Below, one piece after another: positions 1 to 6,448 of a DNA stretch of 43,796 bases. The number at the start of each line of letters is the position of its first letter. Within the stretch, counting starts at the first letter, position 1. This stretch comes from Fibrobacter sp. (GTDB taxonomy: Bacteria > Fibrobacterota > Fibrobacteria > Fibrobacterales > Fibrobacteraceae). Under the pieces are notes generated by a model, which worked only from the letters and a program-made list of their open reading frames with translations, was not told where the DNA came from and ran no database searches. The translations under genes were made by a program, and so were the position numbers. The DNA is taken from positions 1-43,796 of the forward strand of contig JAKSIM010000023.1 in NCBI GenBank assembly GCA_024398845.1. Reading direction: 5' to 3'.

Positions 1-792
1 TAATGAAACGATGAAGATTCTCCAAAGATGATCCTTGCGCTTCTTCTTTTTTATGGCTCTCATCGCAGCGGTGTTTTTGGCGGTTTGCATTTTTTGCGTG
101 CTTCTGGAATTTTTTGCACTTTCGCTTGCGACGAATTGCGATAATTTTTGAATGAAGTTTTTGCCGAGGTACCCGCCCATAAAGAAGAAAAGGGTGGTGA
201 GGTCGCGTTCGATGCCAAGCGGCAAGCGGATGTGGTTCCTGCTCAGGTTCCAGCCGATGGCTATGCATACGGCAGCAATAACTGCGATGGCGAATTTATT
301 GGACTTTACCGCTTTTTGGACAAGGTAAAATATAAGGCTTATGGAATAAAGCGTAAATACGAACCAGATGGGACCCGAGCCGATGGAGGATTTGCCGGCG
401 ACGAAAATTTTTGCAAAGTTCCAACCGATGTATTCCTTGAGACTATGGATGTCAGGATGGGTCATTAGAACGACCATTTTCGGGGCGCGGGGGAATAAGT
501 CAAAATTCCAGACAACGGGGTCCAGCAACAAGAATAGCAGGGAAAGCGCTACGTACGGAAAGAACAGGACCCGTGTTTTGTGGGCGAAGTAATCCTTGAA
601 TTTCGGGAATCGTCGTGTGCTGAAAAGGACTCCGGAAATGAAGAAAAACGAGGACATTCTAAAGTCGCTCAGGTTTTCCATGCCGAGGTTGATGCTTGCG
701 AAACTTTGCTCCACATGGTAGATGCAAACGAGCAACAGGACGAGTCCCTTGAACTCGTCTATCCACTCAATCCTGTTTTGTGTTGTTGCCAT
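1..792 (-). CDS. Acyltransferase 3 family membrane protein (C-terminus beyond window)
   Basis: An open frame runs from an ATG at 790-792 to the window edge: 264 codons without a stop, so the 3' end is missing. The N-terminus (RIEWIDEFKGLVLLLVCIYH) fits the opening of acyltransferase-3/OatA-like integral membrane O-acyltransferases, where a conserved His sits at the end of the first membrane helix. Further hydrophobic segments lie near residues 75-92, 140-158 and 165-181, and a very basic Lys/Arg loop near 245-258. Such proteins move acetyl or other acyl groups onto cell-surface sugars; the substrate here is unknown. The start lies 24 bp after the stop of the upstream hydrolase, so the two are probably co-transcribed. 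The family call is fairly secure from the N-terminus and helix pattern; the specific role is not. Confidence 0.8.
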   Translation of the reverse strand, partial: MATTQNRIEWIDEFKGLVLLLVCIYHVEQSFASINLGMENLSDFRMSSFFFISGVLFSTRRFPKFKDYFAHKTRVLFFPYVALSLLFLLLDPVVWNFDLFPRAPKMVVLMTHPDIHSLKEYIGWNFAKIFVAGKSSIGSGPIWFVFTLYSISLIFYLVQKAVKSNKFAIAVIAAVCIAIGWNLSRNHIRLPLGIERDLTTLFFFMGGYLGKNFIQKLSQFVASESAKNSRSTQKMQTAKNTAAMRAIKKKKRKDHLWRIFIVSL

Positions 793-816
793 GAGGCGTT
801 TACCCAATCCTTTTTT

Positions 817-1530
817 TTAGAACCATCTACGCTCGTTTTCGATGGTTGTATTTGGTCCGTGCCCCGGGAAAACGACTGTTTCTCCAGGGAGCGTCAAAAG
901 TTTGTGCTTAATGCCCAAAATAAGGGATTCTTCGTCGCCGCCAAAGAGGTCCGCGCGGCCCATGCTCCCAGCAAAAAGGATGTCGCCCGGGAATAGTACC
1001 GGCACGGATTTTGCTCTGTCTGCCGCGATAGCATCGGTTGCGTTTTCTGAGGCCGCGCCATTAGCAGCAGTGCTGGTTTCGCCGTCATTCGCGTTTTCAC
1101 AGTAGAACGCGATGCCGCCGGGGGAGTGCCCCGCCACGTGAATCACGTGCAACTTGATTCCCGGAACTTCGACGATGTCGCCTTCAGCCAAAAAGTTGCC
1201 TAGGGCGGGAGCGGGGTCCGGACAAGGCAACCCGAACATCATGCTTTGTTCTTCTTGCAGGTCAAGTAAAAAGTTGTCCTCTTCGTGCGCTTCCGCCTTG
1301 ATGCCGAATTCGCGTTCCGCAAAGGCGTTCCCCAGCACGTGATCCAGGTGCAAATGGGTGTTCAAGACCCTCCTGACCACAAGGCTTTCGCTTTTGATAT
1401 ATTGCAAAAGGGTGCCTTGTTCCTGCGGATTCGAAGCGCTCGGGTCTATCAAAATGGCGTCGCCAGCCTTGTTGCTTAAAATAAAGCAGTTTACGCCGAA
1501 GGGATTGAAAGCAAATTGCTTGATTTTCAT
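817..1530 (-). CDS. Metallo-beta-lactamase-fold hydrolase (glyoxalase II-like)
   Basis: 237 aa. The metal-binding signature THLHLDH gives H59, H61, D63 and H64; further ligands are H135 (HVAGHSPG), D183 (FPGDILF) and the His of the C-terminal FPGHGP. This is the full ligand set of a binuclear glyoxalase II-type MBL hydrolase, most likely a cytosolic thioesterase. About 29 residues at 146-174 are an Ala/Asn/Thr-rich insertion between the H135 and D183 motifs, which most small homologues lack. No Shine-Dalgarno sequence precedes the ATG, but a TATATT box lies 6 nt upstream. The gene diverges from malic enzyme and is followed by the acyltransferase. Substrate is not predictable from sequence. 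Confidence 0.88.
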   Translation of the reverse strand: MKIKQFAFNPFGVNCFILSNKAGDAILIDPSASNPQEQGTLLQYIKSESLVVRRVLNTHLHLDHVLGNAFAEREFGIKAEAHEEDNFLLDLQEEQSMMFGLPCPDPAPALGNFLAEGDIVEVPGIKLHVIHVAGHSPGGIAFYCENANDGETSTAANGAASENATDAIAADRAKSVPVLFPGDILFAGSMGRADLFGGDEESLILGIKHKLLTLPGETVVFPGHGPNTTIENERRWF

Positions 1531-1536
1531 GCTTTA

Positions 1537-1542
1537 AATATA
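1537..1542 (-). promoter_or_regulatory. -10 box for the MBL hydrolase, probable leaderless start
   Basis: TATATT on the minus strand, followed by TAAAGC and then the ATG at 1530. With normal spacing the transcript would begin at or beside the start codon, and no SD sequence is present. No clear -35 box is visible. Confidence 0.4.
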
Positions 1543-1577
1543 GTTTGTAGCCCCTTTAATATGGAAGTGTAATTTTC

Positions 1578-1610
1578 TATATTGCGCCGCGAAAATGAGT
1601 GAAAGGAGAA
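1578..1610 (+). promoter_or_regulatory. -10 box and ribosome binding site of maeB
   Basis: TATATT at 1578-1583 is a likely -10 box. AAAGGAG at 1602-1608 sits 5 nt before the ATG at 1614 and decides this start over an in-frame GTG at 1599, which would place the SD inside the coding sequence. Confidence 0.5.
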
Positions 1611-1613
1611 ATC

Positions 1614-3938
1614 ATGAGTAAAGATTTGAAGGAAAGAGCTCTTGAATATCACGCTATGGGGAAGCCGGGCAAAATTGAAATTGTGCCCACCAAGCCGCAT
1701 AGCACGCAGACTGATTTGGGTCTTGCCTATACACCGGGCGTTGCAGCTCCTTGCCTTGAAATTGAGAAGAGTCCCGAAACCGCTTATGACTACACGGGCA
1801 AGGGAAACCTGGTTGCGGTCATCAGTAACGGAACCGCCGTTCTTGGACTTGGCGACATTGGCGCCCTCTCGGGTAAGCCGGTGATGGAAGGTAAGGCTTT
1901 GCTTTTCAAGATTTACGCGGGTATCGATGTTTTCGATATTGAAATCAACGAAAAGGATCCCAAGAAGTTCATCGAGATTGTAAAGGGAATCGCCCCGACG
2001 TTTGGTGGCATCAACCTGGAAGACATCAAGGCTCCGGAATGCTTTGAAATTGAGGACACCCTCAAGGCCGAGCTCGATATCCCGGTGATGCACGACGACC
2101 AGCACGGTACGGCCATCATTTCTTCTGCAGGCCTCTTGAACGCTATCGAAGTCGCGGGCAAGAGCATTCGCGATGTGAAGATGGTGGTGAACGGCGCCGG
2201 TGCCGCGGCAAGCGCCTGCACAAAACTTTACCTCTCTCTCGGCCTCAAAAAAGAAAATCTCGTGATGTGCGACAGCAAGGGCGTCATCCGCAAGGACCGC
2301 AAGGGCCTTAGCGAAGCGAAGGCTTTCTTTGCTACAGACCGTACCGACATTGAGACGCTTGCCGATGCCATGAAGGGTGCCGACGTGTTTGTGGGCCTCT
2401 CTAAGGGGAACATTCTCACTCGCGAAATGGTGCGCAGCATGGCTGACCAGCCGATTGTTTTTGCTCTTGCAAATCCGACTCCGGAAATCAGCTACGAAGA
2501 AGCGATGGCGAGCCGTGGCGACTTGATTTTTGCAACGGGCCGCAGCGACTATCCGAACCAAGTGAACAACGTGATTGGTTTCCCGTACATTTTCCGCGGG
2601 GCCTTGGACGTTCGTGCCACTTGCATTAACGAACACATGAAGCACGCTGCCGTGCGTGCGATTGCTTCGCTTGCTCACCAGCCGGTTCCGGACGTGGTGA
2701 ACATTGCTTACAACTCCCAGCGCTTTACGTTTGGCAAGGAATACTTGATTCCGAAGCCCTTGGATCCGCGCCTTCTTACGGAAGTTTCCATTGCGGTGGC
2801 GAAGGCTGCTATCGAAAGTGGTGTAGCCCGCAAGCCCATTACCGATTGGGACGCTTATTACGATCGCTTGCGTGACATGATGGGCTACGACAACAAGCTC
2901 ATCCGTCAGTTCTGCGATACGGCTCGCAGCAACCCGAAGCGCGTGGTGTTTGCCGAAGGTGGCCACCTCAACATGATTAAGGCGGCAGTGCAGGCAAGAG
3001 CCGAAGGCGTGGCGTTTCCGATTCTCTTGGGCAATGCCGAACGTATCCAGCTTTTGGCCCAGAAGGAACAACTCGACCTTACGGGTATCAAGATTGTGAA
3101 CCCGCGCAGCGCCGAGGAATTTGAACGTCGTCGTCATTACGCCGAAATTTACGCTCAGGAAAACGGCCGTAACGGTGTGGTGTTCGAAGAAGCTCGCGAT
3201 GACATGTACGAAGTGAACCACTTTGGTATGATGATGGTGAAGACCGGCGATGCCGACGCCCTCATTACTGGCGGTTACTCCAAGTACAGTGAAACCATTG
3301 AAATCGCGAAGGACATCATTGGCATTCGTCCGGAATACAAGCACTTTGGCGCGTTGCATATTTTGAGCACGAAGAAGGGAACGTTCTTCCTCGCCGATAC
3401 GCTCGTGAACCGCAATCCTGATGCCGATACGCTCGTGGATATTGCAAAACTTACGCACGATGCCGTGCAGTTCTTTGCTCACAATCCGGTGATGGCAATG
3501 CTCAGCTACGCAACCTTTGGCAGTGACCGCGCAAGCGAACGCGGTACCGCACATACGGTACGAGAAGCCGTTCAGAAGATTCAAGAACTTCACCCGGATT
3601 ACGTACTCGATGGCGAAATGCAGGTGAACTTTGCTTTGAACAAGGAACTTCGCGATGCGAAGTACCCGTTCAACAAGCTTGCCGGTAAAAACGTGAATAC
3701 GCTCATCTTCCCGAGCCTCTCTGCGGCAAATACCACTTGCAAGATGCTTCTCGAAATGGGCGTGGGTGAATCCATCGGTCCTGTGCAGATGGGCCTTAAC
3801 AAGCCTGTGCACTTTACCGATGCCGAAAGCTCCGTGCATGACATCTTCAACTTGACTGTGGCCGCCGTCGTGGACGCCATTGTGCAAGAGAAGAAAGATG
3901 CCGAAAAAGCTCTGAAGAAACTTGACAATCTTTGGTAA
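1614..3938 (+). CDS. maeB: NADP-type malic enzyme fused to phosphotransacetylase domain
   Basis: 774 aa from the ATG with a good SD. Residues 1-420 form the malic enzyme: YTPGVAAPC with Y39, K94 in the [10 protein letters not shown] segment, metal-binding DDQHG at 161-165, and the dinucleotide-binding GAGAAAS at 194-200. Residues from about 425 to the end form a phosphate acetyl/butyryltransferase-like domain. This is the MaeB arrangement, in which the PTA-like domain has been linked to acetyl-CoA control rather than catalysis. The enzyme decarboxylates malate to pyruvate with NAD(P)H production, in the cytosol. In a succinate-producing Fibrobacter it would supply NADPH and pyruvate from C4 acids. 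Length matches the family. The gene stands alone and ends at a strong bidirectional terminator. Confidence 0.96.
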   Translation: MSKDLKERALEYHAMGKPGKIEIVPTKPHSTQTDLGLAYTPGVAAPCLEIEKSPETAYDYTGKGNLVAVISNGTAVLGLGDIGALSGKPVMEGKALLFKIYAGIDVFDIEINEKDPKKFIEIVKGIAPTFGGINLEDIKAPECFEIEDTLKAELDIPVMHDDQHGTAIISSAGLLNAIEVAGKSIRDVKMVVNGAGAAASACTKLYLSLGLKKENLVMCDSKGVIRKDRKGLSEAKAFFATDRTDIETLADAMKGADVFVGLSKGNILTREMVRSMADQPIVFALANPTPEISYEEAMASRGDLIFATGRSDYPNQVNNVIGFPYIFRGALDVRATCINEHMKHAAVRAIASLAHQPVPDVVNIAYNSQRFTFGKEYLIPKPLDPRLLTEVSIAVAKAAIESGVARKPITDWDAYYDRLRDMMGYDNKLIRQFCDTARSNPKRVVFAEGGHLNMIKAAVQARAEGVAFPILLGNAERIQLLAQKEQLDLTGIKIVNPRSAEEFERRRHYAEIYAQENGRNGVVFEEARDDMYEVNHFGMMMVKTGDADALITGGYSKYSETIEIAKDIIGIRPEYKHFGALHILSTKKGTFFLADTLVNRNPDADTLVDIAKLTHDAVQFFAHNPVMAMLSYATFGSDRASERGTAHTVREAVQKIQELHPDYVLDGEMQVNFALNKELRDAKYPFNKLAGKNVNTLIFPSLSAANTTCKMLLEMGVGESIGPVQMGLNKPVHFTDAESSVHDIFNLTVAAVVDAIVQEKKDAEKALKKLDNLW

Positions 3939-3973
3939 GTTCGTTAGTTCGGTTACCGGATTCGAGTAAGGTT

Positions 3974-4011
3974 AAAAAAACGCGCAGTTGAAATAGACTG
4001 CGCGTTTTTTG
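3974..4011. terminator. Bidirectional Rho-independent terminator
   Basis: A-tract, CGCGCAGT, 8-nt loop, ACTGCGCG, T-tract. It lies between the convergent maeB (stop 3938) and GH5 (stop 4050) genes and has a T-run in both reading directions. Confidence 0.9.
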
Positions 4012-4049
4012 TATTGTGGGAGTGCGTGTTGATTCACGCCACGGCTTTT

Positions 4050-6077
4050 TTATTTGAGCATCACCTTGAGCATGCTTGTGCCGCTCTTTGCAATGTACAG
4101 ACCCTGATGAAGACCTTCGAGGCTCATGGTCGTCGTGACGCCGTCGTTTGCGGTGCGCACGAGTTTTCCGCTCAAGTCAAACAGCTGGATGGCCTTGCTA
4201 GAGACGAGCATGTTGCCGTTTCGCACGAGAGTGCTTGTGGCGAGGCTGCGAACTGGATTGATAGCTGTGCTTCCATTTGCAGGTGCCGTCGAGGTGATGA
4301 GTTTGCCACTTGCCGTTCCTTCCAAAGAGGCATTCGTTTTGTCAAAGTTCTGCAGCACGACGGTGGATCCATCCGCCTTGTACAGGAGTATGTTGTCGAG
4401 GTCAATGGTTCCGCCAACTTGCGGGCCGTAGACGTTGATACCGAAGGCGTTGACTGCATCTTTGTTTTGAATGTTCAAACCGTCGGCACCGATCGCGAGT
4501 TTGTATGTTTTCCAACCGGCGTCAATTTCGCTTGCGTCAAAGTTGTAGTCGGCCCAGTCCCATTTGTCTCCGCTCATGACGAACGCTGCTACGGTAGCCC
4601 AGGCACTGCCGTTACAACCTTCCTTGGTTTCGTCGGTGCAGGGGCCTGCGGATTCCACGTTAATCTTTGCGTCAAAGGATATGGCAACATAGTCGCTCCA
4701 CTTGGCCGATTTCATATTAATGCGAATCGTTCCCGTTTCGCTGGAGTCGGCTGTCTTGGAGGTGTATGTGACTTCGAGCATCTTGTTTGATTCGTCGGTA
4801 CTTGCTTGTACCAGGGAATCTAAGTTGCTCTGGCCTTCGTAAGTGGCCTGACCGTATGCGGTGAGCATGGAATTGAGAGTCTCTACATCAACGATGTCGC
4901 CCACGTTTCCGCCGAACTTGTTCGTTTGGCGACGGATGATGGTGAAGTTGCCGTCTCCTTCGTCACCGGTATCCCAGACGCACGGGATAATGCCGCGCTC
5001 TTTGGCGGATTTTACGGTGTAGCCGTACCAGGCGGCGCGTGCTTCCAGGTGCTTTTTCAGGTTGTCGCCAGTCAGAGCGTTCAAACGCTTTATGGAACCC
5101 ATTTCGCCGATGACGACGGGAATGCCTTTGGAGGTAAACGCATTTTTGAGTTTGTCAAACTGGCTGTCGATGGACTTTTTGGAGCCGAGGGTTGTTCCGG
5201 AGCAGGTGCGCTTTGTGTCGCCGGTAGTCACGTCTTCCCAATAATAGAATACGCCACCCCAGTCTTCGTCAGCTGTCATGAGGGTGAGCTGGTACGGGTA
5301 GAAGTGTGCTTCGGCCATGGTGTAGCCGTCTCCCGCTTCGTCGGCGGGGTAGTTGTTGGCGAGCAGCTCGTACTTGTCAATTTCGGTGCGCGGCATTTGC
5401 ACCACGATGGTACGGGTGGCGTTGTTGCCTCCGGAGGAGCGTACGCCTTTGATGCAAGCTTCATGGAATTGCTTTAAAACCTGCATGCGAGTTGCGTCAA
5501 AAGCCCACTGGCCATTGTCCGCGCCGCCGTTCCACGGGTCGTTTACGCCTGGTTCGTTCGCACTTGCAAAAATCAAGTGTTCGTCGTATTCCTTGAATTT
5601 GTCTGCAATTTGCTTCCAGTAATTTTGTTGCTTCGTGGCGACGGTTGCTGCGGAACTTGTCACGAGTCCTGTTTTGTCGTAGCCTTCGCCGTCAAATACG
5701 TGGTCTTCAAGCCAGCCATTATCCCAGTGGCTGTTCAAAATGGCGTACATGCCGTTGTTGATAACGAGATCGACGACGGTTTTTACGGAATCAAGCCAGC
5801 CGGCGTTAATGGTGCCGCCACTTGCGTGGCTATCCCAAGCGCAAGGAATGCGGACGGTTCCAAAACCAGCGGCTTTGATGGCCTTTACGTAAGCGGCGTC
5901 CGGGAAGGGGTTGCCCCATGCCGTCGGATTCGATGGCACTTCCATGGTGTTGCCAATGTTGTAACCGAGGCCCATGTCGCTAACGAGTTCGCTAGACTTG
6001 GGAAGCGCGAAACATACGGAGGCGGCTATGCCTGTGATGGTTACGACTTTGCCGAATGTGCGGATTTGGTTTTTCAT
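4050..6077 (-). CDS. Secreted GH5 endoglucanase with C-terminal beta-sandwich and sorting-type tail
   Basis: 675 aa from the ATG at 6077, chosen because GGAG precedes it and a Sec signal peptide follows at once (KN-R-K, then a hydrophobic stretch to about residue 24); upstream in-frame codons look non-coding. The catalytic domain (about 30-410) opens with LGYNIGNTMEVP and AWGNP, as in subfamily-4-like GH5 enzymes. It has R76, H117, acid/base E175 in SANEP and nucleophile E325 in VIGEMG. Residues about 440-605 look like a carbohydrate-binding beta-sandwich ending GTIDLDNILLYK. The last ~45 residues (QLFDLSGKLVR to LKVMLK) resemble a type IX-style C-terminal sorting domain. Its role is endo-cleavage of beta-1,4-glucan outside the cell. 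The exact substrate is inferred. Confidence 0.94.
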   Translation of the reverse strand: MKNQIRTFGKVVTITGIAASVCFALPKSSELVSDMGLGYNIGNTMEVPSNPTAWGNPFPDAAYVKAIKAAGFGTVRIPCAWDSHASGGTINAGWLDSVKTVVDLVINNGMYAILNSHWDNGWLEDHVFDGEGYDKTGLVTSSAATVATKQQNYWKQIADKFKEYDEHLIFASANEPGVNDPWNGGADNGQWAFDATRMQVLKQFHEACIKGVRSSGGNNATRTIVVQMPRTEIDKYELLANNYPADEAGDGYTMAEAHFYPYQLTLMTADEDWGGVFYYWEDVTTGDTKRTCSGTTLGSKKSIDSQFDKLKNAFTSKGIPVVIGEMGSIKRLNALTGDNLKKHLEARAAWYGYTVKSAKERGIIPCVWDTGDEGDGNFTIIRRQTNKFGGNVGDIVDVETLNSMLTAYGQATYEGQSNLDSLVQASTDESNKMLEVTYTSKTADSSETGTIRINMKSAKWSDYVAISFDAKINVESAGPCTDETKEGCNGSAWATVAAFVMSGDKWDWADYNFDASEIDAGWKTYKLAIGADGLNIQNKDAVNAFGINVYGPQVGGTIDLDNILLYKADGSTVVLQNFDKTNASLEGTASGKLITSTAPANGSTAINPVRSLATSTLVRNGNMLVSSKAIQLFDLSGKLVRTANDGVTTTMSLEGLHQGLYIAKSGTSMLKVMLK

Positions 6078-6242
6078 AATAGTCTCCAAAGTTATCCCGA
6101 TATCATAAAAATATTTTTGAAAAGATTGTATTGCATCTTTTTTTGTATTGAAAAAATTTTTTGTGGTGAAAAATACGCAACACTTATAAAATAGATTATT
6201 TCTTGGTGACCCCAAAAAGTGGAATATGGCTTAAAATCAACG
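6078..6242 (-). other. Upstream region of the GH5 gene
   Basis: A very AT-rich 165-bp stretch between the small-RNA terminator and the GH5 start. It contains A/T runs (6137-6163) and the GH5 ribosome binding site GGAG a few bases before the ATG. No convincing -35/-10 pair or operator stands out. Confidence 0.4.
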
Positions 6243-6270
6243 AAAAAAAGCCCGGGGACGAACCCCGGGC
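6243..6270 (-). terminator. Strong terminator of the candidate small RNA
   Basis: Perfect 8-bp stem GCCCGGGG/CCCCGGGC with a 5-nt loop, followed on the minus strand by seven T. Confidence 0.85.
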
Positions 6271-6327
6271 AGTAAATGCAGGACACTCCAACCTGCAATA
6301 TGCTTTGGCTCTCTTTTATGAGCTTGT
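6243..6327 (-). ncRNA. Candidate small RNA between polA and the GH5 gene
   Basis: A possible independent transcription unit of about 80-85 nt with no start codon. It follows the polA terminator directly, has its own promoter-like boxes at 6334-6362, and ends in a strong terminator at 6243-6270. Inside, TGCAGG and CCTGCA (6277-6282 and 6292-6297) can form a hairpin whose loop carries GGAG. An alternative pairing of AGGACA (minus, 6330-6325) with TGTCCT (minus, 6285-6280) competes with it. I do not recognise it as 6S, SRP RNA, tmRNA or RNase P RNA. It could regulate by base pairing or by presenting GGA motifs, or be an artefact of two tandem terminators. Confidence 0.45.
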
Positions 6328-6333
6328 CCTAAA

Positions 6334-6362
6334 TTTAGATAGGGTATGGAGTAATAAGACAA
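6334..6362 (-). promoter_or_regulatory. Promoter-like boxes before the candidate small RNA
   Basis: On the minus strand TTGTCT (6357-6362) and TCTAAA (6334-6339) are separated by exactly 17 bp. Each matches 4 of 6 consensus bases. They sit immediately downstream of the polA terminator. Confidence 0.4.
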
Positions 6363-6395
6363 AAAGAAACACATCACGTTGAAAAAGTGATGTGT
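6362..6395 (-). terminator. polA terminator
   Basis: Stem ACACATCAC/GTGATGTGT (6369-6377, 6387-6395) with a 9-nt loop, followed on the minus strand by TTTCTTTTT. It lies about 55 bp after the polA stop codon. Confidence 0.75.
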
Positions 6396-6408
6396 GATTT
6401 TCAACACA

Positions 6409-6426
6409 CGTAAATTGAAATTTACG
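6409..6426. repeat. Perfect 8-2-8 inverted repeat after polA
   Basis: CGTAAATT-GA-AATTTACG just downstream of the polA stop. It could add to termination or mRNA 3'-end stability, or be a protein-binding palindrome. Confidence 0.4.
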
Positions 6427-6448
6427 GTTAAAAAGCCTTATATAAGCC

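Noticed and set aside
148..996. Plus-strand frames at the window start
   Set aside because: They are shadows of the partial acyltransferase and the MBL hydrolase on the minus strand.
1527..3887. A 786-aa minus-strand open frame over malic enzyme
   Set aside because: It is His/Val-rich with no family features and lies exactly antisense to a clear malic enzyme; a codon-bias artefact.
6078..6215. N-terminal extension of the GH5 protein
   Set aside because: The extension is Phe/Lys-rich from AT-rich DNA; a signal peptide and SD fit the ATG at 6077.
6250..6270. tRNA T-arm-like GGGGTTCGTCCCC
   Set aside because: The loop is 5 nt, no acceptor or anticodon arm can be drawn around it, and the T-tract marks it as a terminator.
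6432..6446. 15-bp string AAAGCCTTATATAAG shared with 9409-9423 near the ends of polA and nnr
   Set aside because: One such match is expected by chance in a window of this size, and one copy is coding sequence.
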